A stretch of 37,905 bases of DNA, taken from positions 1 through 37,905 of the forward strand of contig JAJDOF010000157.1 of assembly GCA_022340305.1 (NCBI GenBank), written 5' to 3'. Within the stretch, counting starts at the first letter, position 1, and every line of letters starts with the position of its first letter. Origin of the DNA: Gammaproteobacteria bacterium (GTDB taxonomy: Bacteria > Pseudomonadota > Gammaproteobacteria > GCA-001735895). Positions 18,082-27,835 of this stretch are shown here, piece by piece. The notes beneath the pieces are model-generated. The model was not told the DNA's origin, searched no databases, and saw nothing but the letters and a program-made list of their open reading frames with translations. Position numbers and translations under genes: made by a program.

Positions 18082-21000
18082 TTAATTGCAGATCAGGCTG
18101 CCCGGTTCACTCTCTTCGAGCAATTCTTCCATCATGGTTTCAGCCGCGGACAGGTTACTGGCGATAGTATCGTTCAACTCATCGCTGCCCTCGAGGAAGC
18201 TGATCAAGTCATCGATGACCCGGTCCGGAATGTCCGGGCTCGCGCCCAGTATGGTGAATACGCCACCGTTAAAATTGATCAACAGAATATTGCCGCCGGC
18301 ATCGATTACGCGGCTAAATTTGCCGCTCGCGCCCCCGCTAAAATTGAACGGTTGAAAATCTCCGGTCACCAACCCGAGCGAATTAGTAACAAACCCGATC
18401 AACAGCGTGCCACCGTTGAGCTGGGTGGCTCCATTGACGGTAAGCAGATCTGAAAGCGTGTTGACGCCATTGTTTAATACCTCGACCACAACGGCCGAGT
18501 TCGCACCCTGGGTATAGGTACCGGTAATCACCAGGTCGCCCAGGTTGCCGCTGCCACCAATGGTCACCACGCCCGCGACGTTATTGACGTTACCCTGCAC
18601 CGTGCCGCTACCGCCGAGCAGCGTGCCACCGTTCATAACAAGCGTATTCCCAGCCACATTCGAAAGGTCGAGTACCGCATTGTTGAGCAGCAACGCACCC
18701 TGGTTACTTAGATTCGTCGGCAATGTCAGGGTTGTCGTGGTAGCGCCGAGACCGGCAATAACACTGCCGTTCAGGTTCAGGCTACCACCCAGACTGCGAT
18801 CCTGGGCAAATACCAGTACACCGGTATCCCCGACATTATAACTGGCGTTATCGTTGGCTTCGGCATCGTCGATAATCAGGGTACCCGCCGCGACGTTGAC
18901 GAAACTGGATGCATCGTTGATCAGGTCGACTGACAAGGTGGCAAGCCCAGCGCTCTTGTTAAAGGTGCCGCCATTGTTAACGAAGCTGCCGACACCCGCG
19001 ATACTGCCATTACCGCTGTGATTGAAGCTCCGGCCGCCGGTGTTGTCGATGGTAGCGTTATTGGCGAGCAGCAGGCTGCCATTGCCCGACATGTTGATAT
19101 CGTTCAGGTTCATGTCGAGCGAGATGGTGTCGAGGATTTTGCTCGCTGCTCCGTTGATCGCGAGCGTTGTATCACCGGGCGACACACCGAGCACCAGGGA
19201 CTGACCAGTGCCGCCCGAAATCGTGCCGCCACTCCAGGTATTGTTGAGATTCTGCAACGTCGTCACGGCGTTCAACACCAGCGCACCGGCGCTGATATTG
19301 ACGCTGCCTGGCATATTGGTCAGACCATTGAAAATGGCAACACCACCGCTGTGCACCATGCTGCCGTTAAAATCAACCGTATCGGCAAAAGTCTCGGTGC
19401 CACCACTCTGGCTATAACCGGCATTGAAGACAGCGGCCGCATTGAAAGCGGCGTTGCCGTTACTATGGCCAAAATTGCCGTTAAAAGTGGCAATTCCGTT
19501 ATTGACCAGATCACCGCCGTTGATTCCCAGTGACGCTCCGGCATTCACGTTGAGGATGCCGACATTTGTCAGGGTACCGCTTGAAAGATTCAGGCTGCTG
19601 CCACTGTTGAGCGTCAGGTTTGCGATCGGCAGGGCCAATCCGAGGGGGTCAGCGAATGTCACGTTCTGGCCGCTCGTGAGCAAGACGTCGGTGCCAGTGT
19701 TCGGTAGCAGGTCGAGGCTCCAGTTCAACTGGTCGGTCCAGTTTATCCCATCGCCACCGCCATCCCAGAAGAAGCTTACCGAATTGATAGTCGCGTCTAA
19801 GCTGGTGCCATTATTCAGGAATCCGTAGGTAACGCCGGACGGGTTCGTGACAGGACCCATATCGATACCGATGCCGCAAACGGCACAGGTTACCAGCGTA
19901 TGAATGTCGCCCGTGGTCGGCAGGTAAGCATTGATAAAAGCGATATTCAGCGGTGCCGTGGTACTGGTCCAACTGCCCGTGCCGCTAATCGAAAGTTGAT
20001 CGAAATCGATACCCGCGACCGTGCCACCACTTTGCACCTCGGCCTCGAGCAACCCACCGTTTTGCGTGTAATTACCGGTAATCGCCAGCACGCCAATGCT
20101 ACCCACACCGCCGGGTCGCACGATGCCACCGTTGTTGATAACGCTGCCGACATAGGTGCCGCTACCGGCAAACGTGTCGCCAGCACCCAGCGTCCAGGTG
20201 GCAAGACCGGGATCGAGTGTGCCCGATTGAACGATAACGCTGCCCTGGTTGCTGTTGCCCGGCATAACGTCTATCGTCGACGTACGGGTTCCCGCAGATT
20301 TCAGAATGGTACCGCCATCCAGGTTGTTAAAGCCGGGAGATCCACCGTCGGTGAAATTCGCGATACTGACGTCACCAGCGAAATCGAAGATACCGCTGTT
20401 GTTGATAATCGGATCACCACCCCCATTGTATAACTCCAGGCTACCAGCGCTGTAAGTCGTATTCCCACTAATGTTGACGATTACCGCGTCCACTCCCTGG
20501 CTGCCTACTCCCGCGATGGTGTTTGCGGCCGGCAGGTTGAGTATCCCGCTGCCACCACCAAAAATGAAACCGGGCCCGGTCCAGTTAAAGCCGCCGTTCA
20601 GCGTCAGCGTCACGCCGCCGATATCGAGATCGCCCCCGGACATGGTTACCGGGCCATCGAGTGTCGAGTTGCCGGCGATGGTCAATACGCCCCCACTCAG
20701 ATTCAGTGAGCCTGTAGAAGCGAGACTGAGCGTATTCGCGCTGGCGTTGTCGGCGATAGTAACGTTGAAATTGCCGATGCTGACGTCATTGGCGATTCCC
20801 GGTAAGCCCTGGTTCCAGTTGGCGGCATCGTTCCAGGTCGAGCCATCGCCACCGCCGGTGAAACTAAACAGGCCACTGAGATTCAACACGAGGTCGAGGC
20901 TCCCCGCATTGTAGGTCGGCGAAATAATTTCAGATCCGATTGCAGTAACAGTAAAAGCCCCGCTGCGTGAGCCATAGCTGACCGGGGTCAAGGCGTCACC

Positions 21001-24000
21001 ATTGAGCACGCTGTAACCGTTTATCGAAATCAAATTTAGATTGCCGCCCAGATTCGCCAGGTTGCCGCCGATGATGGCCAGTGCGTCATAACCACTGCCG
21101 GGCCCGCCGGCGATATTGTCGATTTCAATTTCGATGGTGCCGGTATTGGTGAAGACACCGTTCACCGACAGGGTGCCTGTCGTCAGGGCGCCACCCGGAC
21201 GAATAGTGCCGTTGTTAACCAGATCGCCGATATAGGTACCGGAACCTTGCAGCACGCTGGCGGAGTCCAGCGTCAGCGAAGCGCCGCCATTCACCGTCAG
21301 GCTGCCGCTTTGAATATTGATGCTGGCCGCAGAATTGGTATAGGCGACCCCGGCGACAATGGTCGCCGCAGCCGTACCGCCCGATTTACGCAGTTCGCCG
21401 CCGGCCTGGTTGTTAAAGACGGCGGCGCCCGAAATATTGCCGACCAGCAAATTATCCTGAATATCGAACAGGCCGTAATTGTTGAAGGTTGTGCCGCCGT
21501 TCAACCGTAATGCCGCAGTACCGCCGGTTGCCAGGTAACTGGTTACACCGAAATTATTGACGGTAATACCCCTGAAGCTATGGAAGTTATTTCCGGTAAT
21601 ATTAAGCGCGCCGATAATGGCCAGACTGCCGGTACCGCCGCCATCGATGGTCGAATTCGCGACCGAGGTCCAGTTCAGGTTGCCGTTGATGGTTAACGCA
21701 TTGGTCAAATTCAAGGTTCCGCCGGACAGATCGAGGGTCAGGCTCGCCGGCAAGGTTAATACGATCGTGGTATTGACGTTCAGGGCACCGCTACTGATGG
21801 TTAGGGAACCCGTGGTGCTGCTCAGGCTGAAGCCGTCATTAAGGCTGCGCGCACCACCGCTAATCTCAATCGCACCATCGCCGACGTCCCAGCTACCGGT
21901 GTCGATCCCCAAACCAGTCCGGATAGACAGTGTTTGCGCCGAGGCGATTACAAGGCTGCCGCTATTATTGAACGATCCGCCACCACCGAAGGTAGTATTG
22001 CTATTGACGTTCAGCACATTTTGGTTATCGAAAGTCTGCGCGCCGGCATTTACCGTGAAGAATGCGCCGGCGTTGGCGTTGAAAATCCCGGTGTTGATGA
22101 AGGTCCGACCGCTATTGAGGGCGATGTTACCCACCTGCCAGTTCACCGTGCCGGTATTTAACCAGTCGCGCGAAATGGTCAGGCCGGCACCCTGGTTGAG
22201 TGTGCTGGTCGCGTTGGTGGTCAGCTGCCCGGAGCCCGCGATGGACCCGCCAGTCCAGTTCAGGTTGCCATTTACCGTAATCGCACCGTTGCCGGTCAGG
22301 ATACCGCCGCTAACGCTGAGATCGCCGTCAAACTGCGCACTGCTAGCGATCGTAAGGCTACCGCTGACATTGATATCAAGCGTGTAGCCGCTAGCGAGAC
22401 TCAGCGTGTTGGCATCAGCCGCGCCGGCGATATTGATAACGAGATCGGCACCGCTGATGGTGACATCGTCGGTGCTGGTCGGAACCAGGTCGGCGGACCA
22501 GTTGAACGGATCGAACCAGTCTCCGGCTACACCACCGTCATCCCAGAACACCCCGCTACCAAAGGAAACTTGCGCCGACGCGCCATCATAAACCAACGGA
22601 GTGAAGCCCGCCGGCAGACTGGGGAAGCCGAATGAGTTGGCCAGGGTCGCACCATTGACTGTATCGACCAGCGTGTAGGCTCCGGCGACCGGGTCCCCGT
22701 TCACCAACGACACGAACACGGCACCGTCAAGGGTGCCGGTAGCAGTAACACCATCGATCACCAACTGGTCGTAGTCGATTCCGGGAACCAGCCCGGTGTT
22801 GTCTACATCGATTCGCAAGTCCGCACTGCTGCTCAGGGTCAGGTTACCCAGGATGGTAAGAATCCCGATCGAATCGACACCGCCCGGTTCCAGCGTACCA
22901 TCATTGAACAGCGTTCCGGTGCCGACGTCGATCGTGCCCGAGCCACCAATGGTCGCACCGGGCAGGTTGTTCAAATCGGCGTTGGTTGTGGTCAGGCTGG
23001 CGCCCGCGGCAACATCGATAATGCCCTCGTTTAGCGCTCCCAGGTAGGCAAGCGTGCCGTTGTTGACCAGGATCGTGCCGAAATTATCGATCGTTCCGGC
23101 CAGGGTCGCAACGCCCGCGTCGATCTTGCTAATGGTGCCTTTATTGGTCAGCTTGATATCGACGCTGCCGCCCGGATTATTCAGTTCGAGCCCGCCGATA
23201 CTGGCAATCGTCACCAGGCCATTGCCACCGAGCGTACCACTTTTCCAGGACGTCTGGCCGGCCATGTAGACGTCGCCGTCAAAGCTCAGCCCGCCGCTGC
23301 TGTCGATGCTCAGCAAATCGCCGATCAGCGACGTCGCGGGATCGGTAACGGACAATTGGCCGTTACCCTGGATGGAAAGTTCGTTCTGGGTCGAAATCCC
23401 GAGGATGCTGGGGACAGCGCTCGAGATCGTAACCACGATCGGGCCGTCGAAATTGATGTCGACGAACTCGTTGTCGGGCGTCGTACCGGTCGACCAGTTG
23501 GGGCCCAGCTCCCAGGTAGACCCGTCACCCTGGCCGGTCCAGAACACGACAGGCGCTACGGCACTGATGTTCAGCTGGAAATTGGTGGCGTTGTAAACCG
23601 GCGTAAATGTCGAACCGACCGGTCCCACCACGGTAGAGAAGCTGCCAGAGAGACCGTTGGACGCATCGATCAGCGTGTAGATCGCGGGCGCTGCGGGCGG
23701 CGTCAGCGTGTCCCACAGCGCGACCAGGTCGCCGAAAACCTGGGCGCCAGAAGCACCGTTGACGACCAGCTGGTCATAATCGGTTCCAGGCACGGCGCTG
23801 CCGACGATATCGAATACGACGATAGAACTGGTATCGAGCGACAGGTTGCCCGAGATCGTCAACGTGCCGACACTGCCGAGCGCGCCACCGATGTCGATGA
23901 CACCGCCCTGGCTGAATACATCGCCGTCGATTACACCGACCCCCTCGAGAAAAGTACCCGAATTCAGCGCCAGCGGGCCACTGCCGAGGCCCCCACCATC

Positions 24001-26304
24001 GTTCAGGGTAATGGTGCCGCCGTTGATACCGACGCTGGCAGCGTTGAAAACGGCAACGGCGCTGCTGAACGTGAGGTCGATATTACCGCCGGGGATGAAA
24101 TTGATAATATCGCTGTTGGCGATGATGGGGCCGCTCGAGTTGATGAGAATATTGCCCGGGTTGCCGGTGCCAAACACATCGTCGACCTGGATCGGTTCGA
24201 CCGCCAGAAGATCGCCGATAACATCCAGGTTGATGCTACCGCCACCGTTGATGGTCTCGAGGCCACCCACGGCATGGCTGCCGAAGGTGGCGCAGCCCGG
24301 GTCGCCGTTGCCGTAACAGGTATTACCGACGGTTACGATAGACGTATTCAGCGGCTGCGCGTTGATATAGATGCCCAGAATGGTGGGCTCATGGATGTGC
24401 GCGCCGATAAAATCGGCCTGCACGTTGAGCGGTGGATCCGGGCTGCCCACGCTGCCGTTGGTCGGCCCGTCGTGGTCGATAAACACCGACGAGGCGGTAA
24501 TCGTGCCGCCGCCGCTTTGCAGAATGCTGCCGCCGTTGTCGAGTCCGTTGTGCTTGATCAGTACGTGGTTGGCTTTGACGTCGGCGATATCGATGTTGCC
24601 GGCCGTACCGCCAGCACTGGAGTTCATCCAGAATTCGACGTTCCCGGAACCCGCGTCGATGTTGGTACCTAACTGCTGCGTGATTTGCGCCGAACCGCTG
24701 CCCCGGTTGGTTAAATCCGCGCCGAGCGAATTGGCGTAGAGTTTCAGGGTGCCGTTGTCGGTCGTGATGTTGGCGTTGATCAGGATGCTCTGCCCCGCCT
24801 GCAGCGTGATATCGCCTCCCGCTCCACCCTCGGCGGTGGTGATTGCGTCAGTGATGGTGATATCGCGATCGGCCTGGATGATTACATTGCTGCCGGTGTC
24901 AGTTATCGCCGTGATCGCGATCGGCGCGATACTGAGCAATTGCCCCGGATTAGTTAAAAAGGTGAGCGGGTTGGCCGGCAGAACAGTCAGGCCAGCCAGT
25001 TCCACAGTGACGTCGATCGGGTCGAACAATACTGTGCCTGCTGCGCCGTTCACGGCCGAAGCGTCGACCGAGCCATCGTAGCCGAGGTTACCCTTGCCCG
25101 ATATCTCTATGAAGCCGCCGTCACCGGATTCGGCACCGGCGGTGGCGGTCGCCTCGCCCTGGAACAGGGTGAAGGCATCGGCCCAGACGATGACCTTGCC
25201 GCCGTCGCCGGAGTCGATGGCGTCGGCGTGAATGCTCGCCTGCGGCCCGACCTGGGTCTGAGTCGCGGTCTGGGTGTCGCCCCTGCCCTGGAAATCGCCG
25301 CCGATCAACACTTCGCCGCCGCCGGTTTTACCCGAGGCGTCGACGCTGGCGTTACCGAACAGGCCGACGCGGTCGCCGAGGATCTCAATATGACCACCGT
25401 GCCCGCTCTCGCCCTGCGCGCTCGCACGGCCCTCGAAATAGACGTCGCCGTGGTCGCTTTGCACCGTGATATTGCCGCCCGCGTCGCCGTTGGCGTTGAG
25501 CGTGGCGCCGGCTGCGACCTCGATGTCGGCCTGCGCCACCAGGCTGATGCTGCCATCGGCGTTTTGCACCAGGCCGGTCGCGTTGATCGAGCCGCTGTGT
25601 TTGAGGCTGCCCGCGAACAGCTGCGCTGCGCCCTGATTGGCGACGATGTCGCCGAGGTTGATGATGCTGTTGTCGTCATTCGACTTCACATCGAATTCGA
25701 TCAACGAATCGTTCAGGCTGGTGATGCGAATCGACTCGCCGGCGGCGAGAATGACCTTGCCATTGTCTACCTCGATGACGCCACCGTTTTCGATATCCGG
25801 CGCGATCAGCACCACGTTACCGCCGGGGCCCGCGTGGATATAACCCCTGTTGACGATACCGCCCATACCGCCGCCTTCAAACTTGAGATTGCCCTTGAGA
25901 AAATCCTCGTTGGTTATATTCAGCGTCGAACCATAAAAACCGGCGGTATTGATTTTGGCGCCGGCACCAATCATCAGGCCGTGCTGGTTTATTAGAAATA
26001 CCTTGCCGTTGGAATTGAGATTGCCGTAAATTTGCGACGGATTATTGCTGAGCACGCGGTTGAGGACTGCACTGTTTCGATTCGGCTGAATAAAGTTTGT
26101 GGTCTGGCCGGCACCGATGTTAAATCCTTGCCAGTTGATGATCGCCTTGTTGGTGTGGGTAGTGACGTTCAGCGTATTCGCATTCGGCTGCGAGAAACTG
26201 GCACTGCCGTTTACTATGGTCGGGCTGTCAGGATTTGCGCGCACGCAGGTGCAGCTGATAGCCAGGGCTATCAGGGCAACTGTTGGTATACGCTTTGCTA
26301 TCAT
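18082..26304 (-). CDS. giant two-partner secretion exoprotein (TpsA, filamentous haemagglutinin-type)
   Basis: A 2740-residue predicted secreted or surface beta-helix protein. The signal peptide ends near residue 23 (CVRA/NPDS). Residues about 25-270 form the TPS (haemagglutinin activity) domain recognised by the TpsB partner: NKAIINWQGFNIGAG, NRVLSNNPSQIYG, NGKVFLINQHGLMIGAG. The segment to about 430 holds the usual GGNVVLIAPDIEN and GKVILAAG strands and ends with VLFDP. From about 800 onward come five repeats of a PGG...G.L.I.G...(Y/F)D.L...G block at 842, 1177, 1738, 2100 and 2619. The first four are each followed about 75-79 residues later by an FWxGxGDGxxW....NW block (921, 1253, 1813, 2178). 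Cysteines are few: 663, 671, a CAVC at 2140-2143, and Cys2739, the penultimate residue. The ligand or host is unknown. Confidence 0.92.
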   Translation of the reverse strand: MIAKRIPTVALIALAISCTCVRANPDSPTIVNGSASFSQPNANTLNVTTHTNKAIINWQGFNIGAGQTTNFIQPNRNSAVLNRVLSNNPSQIYGNLNSNGKVFLINQHGLMIGAGAKINTAGFYGSTLNITNEDFLKGNLKFEGGGMGGIVNRGYIHAGPGGNVVLIAPDIENGGVIEVDNGKVILAAGESIRITSLNDSLIEFDVKSNDDNSIINLGDIVANQGAAQLFAGSLKHSGSINATGLVQNADGSISLVAQADIEVAAGATLNANGDAGGNITVQSDHGDVYFEGRASAQGESGHGGHIEILGDRVGLFGNASVDASGKTGGGEVLIGGDFQGRGDTQTATQTQVGPQASIHADAIDSGDGGKVIVWADAFTLFQGEATATAGAESGDGGFIEISGKGNLGYDGSVDASAVNGAAGTVLFDPIDVTVELAGLTVLPANPLTFLTNPGQLLSIAPIAITAITDTGSNVIIQADRDITITDAITTAEGGAGGDITLQAGQSILINANITTDNGTLKLYANSLGADLTNRGSGSAQITQQLGTNIDAGSGNVEFWMNSSAGGTAGNIDIADVKANHVLIKHNGLDNGGSILQSGGGTITASSVFIDHDGPTNGSVGSPDPPLNVQADFIGAHIHEPTILGIYINAQPLNTSIVTVGNTCYGNGDPGCATFGSHAVGGLETINGGGSINLDVIGDLLAVEPIQVDDVFGTGNPGNILINSSGPIIANSDIINFIPGGNIDLTFSSAVAVFNAASVGINGGTITLNDGGGLGSGPLALNSGTFLEGVGVIDGDVFSQGGVIDIGGALGSVGTLTISGNLSLDTSSIVVFDIVGSAVPGTDYDQLVVNGASGAQVFGDLVALWDTLTPPAAPAIYTLIDASNGLSGSFSTVVGPVGSTFTPVYNATNFQLNISAVAPVVFWTGQGDGSTWELGPNWSTGTTPDNEFVDINFDGPIVVTISSAVPSILGISTQNELSIQGNGQLSVTDPATSLIGDLLSIDSSGGLSFDGDVYMAGQTSWKSGTLGGNGLVTIASIGGLELNNPGGSVDIKLTNKGTISKIDAGVATLAGTIDNFGTILVNNGTLAYLGALNEGIIDVAAGASLTTTNADLNNLPGATIGGSGTIDVGTGTLFNDGTLEPGGVDSIGILTILGNLTLSSSADLRIDVDNTGLVPGIDYDQLVIDGVTATGTLDGAVFVSLVNGDPVAGAYTLVDTVNGATLANSFGFPSLPAGFTPLVYDGASAQVSFGSGVFWDDGGVAGDWFDPFNWSADLVPTSTDDVTISGADLVINIAGAADANTLSLASGYTLDINVSGSLTIASSAQFDGDLSVSGGILTGNGAITVNGNLNWTGGSIAGSGQLTTNATSTLNQGAGLTISRDWLNTGTVNWQVGNIALNSGRTFINTGIFNANAGAFFTVNAGAQTFDNQNVLNVNSNTTFGGGGSFNNSGSLVIASAQTLSIRTGLGIDTGSWDVGDGAIEISGGARSLNDGFSLSSTTGSLTISSGALNVNTTIVLTLPASLTLDLSGGTLNLTNALTINGNLNWTSVANSTIDGGGTGSLAIIGALNITGNNFHSFRGITVNNFGVTSYLATGGTAALRLNGGTTFNNYGLFDIQDNLLVGNISGAAVFNNQAGGELRKSGGTAAATIVAGVAYTNSAASINIQSGSLTVNGGASLTLDSASVLQGSGTYIGDLVNNGTIRPGGALTTGTLSVNGVFTNTGTIEIEIDNIAGGPGSGYDALAIIGGNLANLGGNLNLISINGYSVLNGDALTPVSYGSRSGAFTVTAIGSEIISPTYNAGSLDLVLNLSGLFSFTGGGDGSTWNDAANWNQGLPGIANDVSIGNFNVTIADNASANTLSLASTGSLNLSGGVLTIAGNSTLDGPVTMSGGDLDIGGVTLTLNGGFNWTGPGFIFGGGSGILNLPAANTIAGVGSQGVDAVIVNISGNTTYSAGSLELYNGGGDPIINNSGIFDFAGDVSIANFTDGGSPGFNNLDGGTILKSAGTRTSTIDVMPGNSNQGSVIVQSGTLDPGLATWTLGAGDTFAGSGTYVGSVINNGGIVRPGGVGSIGVLAITGNYTQNGGLLEAEVQSGGTVAGIDFDQLSISGTGSWTSTTAPLNIAFINAYLPTTGDIHTLVTCAVCGIGIDMGPVTNPSGVTYGFLNNGTSLDATINSVSFFWDGGGDGINWTDQLNWSLDLLPNTGTDVLLTSGQNVTFADPLGLALPIANLTLNSGSSLNLSSGTLTNVGILNVNAGASLGINGGDLVNNGIATFNGNFGHSNGNAAFNAAAVFNAGYSQSGGTETFADTVDFNGSMVHSGGVAIFNGLTNMPGSVNISAGALVLNAVTTLQNLNNTWSGGTISGGTGQSLVLGVSPGDTTLAINGAASKILDTISLDMNLNDINMSGNGSLLLANNATIDNTGGRSFNHSGNGSIAGVGSFVNNGGTFNKSAGLATLSVDLINDASSFVNVAAGTLIIDDAEANDNASYNVGDTGVLVFAQDRSLGGSLNLNGSVIAGLGATTTTLTLPTNLSNQGALLLNNAVLDLSNVAGNTLVMNGGTLLGGSGTVQGNVNNVAGVVTIGGSGNLGDLVITGTYTQGANSAVVVEVLNNGVNTLSDLLTVNGATQLNGGTLLIGFVTNSLGLVTGDFQPFNFSGGASGKFSRVIDAGGNILLINFNGGVFTILGASPDIPDRVIDDLISFLEGSDELNDTIASNLSAAETMMEELLEESEPGSLICN

Positions 26305-26353
26305 TTCTTTAAGAATAGCCTATCAAATCAACTCCACGATTGCACCGCAGCCA

Positions 26354-27835
26354 TCATTGCACGGTGCACTCCATACTTTCCTTGTCGACGCCCTCGGCAC
26401 CGAACAGGTTCAGCATTTTCTCTGCCCGTAGCGTAATTCTAGCGGGATCGGGAAACTTGTCGTATTTCTGGAATGCCGGGACGAAACCGAGGCGTACCAC
26501 CGCGCCGATACTGGCGCGCAAGGCTTCTCCGGCACCGATATTGACGACTTTGCCATCGGCACCCAGGACCGCGACATCACCCTTGCGCACGTTGACATAG
26601 AGCCCGGGACTGATAATCCCGGGAGCGGCTTCGCTGAACGCATCGACAGGCATCGGCACCTTGTCGGGCCGCGGCGCGCCGCCCATGGCGCGCAATTGCG
26701 CGGGAATATCCGGGACCAAAATCGGCCGGCTGAAATTGTCCTTGAGATAGGCGGTACCACCATTATTCAGCACCATCATATTACCGGCTAGCTGTAGTTC
26801 GATAGCACCGCTCCAGACCTTGGCATACATGCCGTTACCGTCGCCTAAAGCATAAGCGGGCTTGATAAACAGCTGCAAAAATTTACCCAGCAGGCTGTCA
26901 GCCGCGGGATCGAGCGCCGCGTTGCTGCTGACGCAGGTGCCTTCACAGACCAGGTCAAAACCCGTGCCGCGAATACCGATGGTTGCGGTCGGGGTCGCCA
27001 CCCTGAAGGCTTTTTTATTGAGCCGTCCGATCGCACCGGTGACCATCCGCAGGCCTCCCTGCAGAAAGCTCAGGAACGAATTGTTTTCATCGGGTTGCTC
27101 GGGTTTGAACTCATGCTCTTCGACGCGAATCACCGTTTGCGGTGCCAGGGTGGCCCGGGTTTCATCGTTGAACGCGATTACCGCGTATGACTTGATTCCG
27201 GTTTGAATTTGATCACGCTCGTAGATCGCGGCGCCGGCGGTCAATACGCGCGATTCCCCACCATCCACCGTGGCGCTGGCCTTGCCCCGCAATAACGCGA
27301 TACGCCCAACCACGCGCGATTCCCGCCGCGCGGTTTTTCCACTCGCCGCTTCTTCCTGCTGGCATTCGCTGGCCTCGCACAAGCGGGCATCGAACTCGGT
27401 GCCGCGAATGCCGATGGTGGCAACCGAGGTATTAATACGAAAGGCATTCGGGCGCGCCTTGCTGATGAAGCCCGTCACCGCACGCAAGCCGCCACGAATC
27501 AGGCTCAGCAGCGCATTTTCGCTACCTTTATCGATATTGAGATCCTCGATCTTGATGGTCGAATTGGGGCGCAGGGTCATCTTGCTTCCGTCATCCAGCG
27601 TAATCAGCGCAAAGCCACGACTGCCGGTATTCAGAGTCTCTCCGTTGTGCAACGCCACGCCCTTGCCGATCAAGCGGGGGGGCTCGCCATCCACCTGGCC
27701 GGTCAGCACACCGCGCGAATAGGCAACCGTGCCGACTTCCACGGCGGCGAGGCTGGCCTGGCTGAGCAAGGCCCCGAGGATGACGATGGTGCGAATGAGT
27801 AGCGTCACGGGCACCTCAAAAACGATAAACCGCAT
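26354..27835 (-). CDS. exported tandem FecR-domain protein of the TPS cassette
   Basis: A 493-residue protein with a signal peptide (cleavage near residue 31, SQASLA/AVEVG). Two FecR domains lie in tandem. The first (about 32-165) has LLSLIRGGLRAVTGFI and ATIGIRGTEF, then Cys153 and Cys158. The second (about 175-315) has FLQGGLRMVTGAIG and ATIGIRGTGF, then Cys297 and Cys301. The tail holds two short FecR-like strands (WSGAIELQLAGN, VNVRKGDVAVLG) and ends with a cysteine near 490. The frame is open to 27904, but ATG 27835 gives the signal peptide and overlaps the tpsB end by 20 bases. It has no cytoplasmic anti-sigma region and no sigma factor beside it. It probably acts in the periplasm with the TPS pair; the mechanism is unknown. 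Confidence 0.85.
   Translation of the reverse strand: MRFIVFEVPVTLLIRTIVILGALLSQASLAAVEVGTVAYSRGVLTGQVDGEPPRLIGKGVALHNGETLNTGSRGFALITLDDGSKMTLRPNSTIKIEDLNIDKGSENALLSLIRGGLRAVTGFISKARPNAFRINTSVATIGIRGTEFDARLCEASECQQEEAASGKTARRESRVVGRIALLRGKASATVDGGESRVLTAGAAIYERDQIQTGIKSYAVIAFNDETRATLAPQTVIRVEEHEFKPEQPDENNSFLSFLQGGLRMVTGAIGRLNKKAFRVATPTATIGIRGTGFDLVCEGTCVSSNAALDPAADSLLGKFLQLFIKPAYALGDGNGMYAKVWSGAIELQLAGNMMVLNNGGTAYLKDNFSRPILVPDIPAQLRAMGGAPRPDKVPMPVDAFSEAAPGIISPGLYVNVRKGDVAVLGADGKVVNIGAGEALRASIGAVVRLGFVPAFQKYDKFPDPARITLRAEKMLNLFGAEGVDKESMECTVQ

Noticed and set aside
23356..24672. A 438-codon open frame on the plus strand opposite tpsA, with several others of 170-280 codons
   Set aside because: They lie antisense to the repeat-rich tpsA reading frame, have no domain signature or ribosome sites, and arise from its biased codon composition.
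18082..26304. CRISPR or direct DNA repeat array inside the large gene
   Set aside because: The recurrence is at protein level (degenerate beta modules) within one uninterrupted reading frame; there are no identical short repeats with regular spacers.
26354..27835. FecR protein as part of a FecI/FecR iron-type signalling system
   Set aside because: No sigma factor or TonB-dependent receptor gene is present, and the protein has a signal peptide in place of a cytoplasmic anti-sigma segment.
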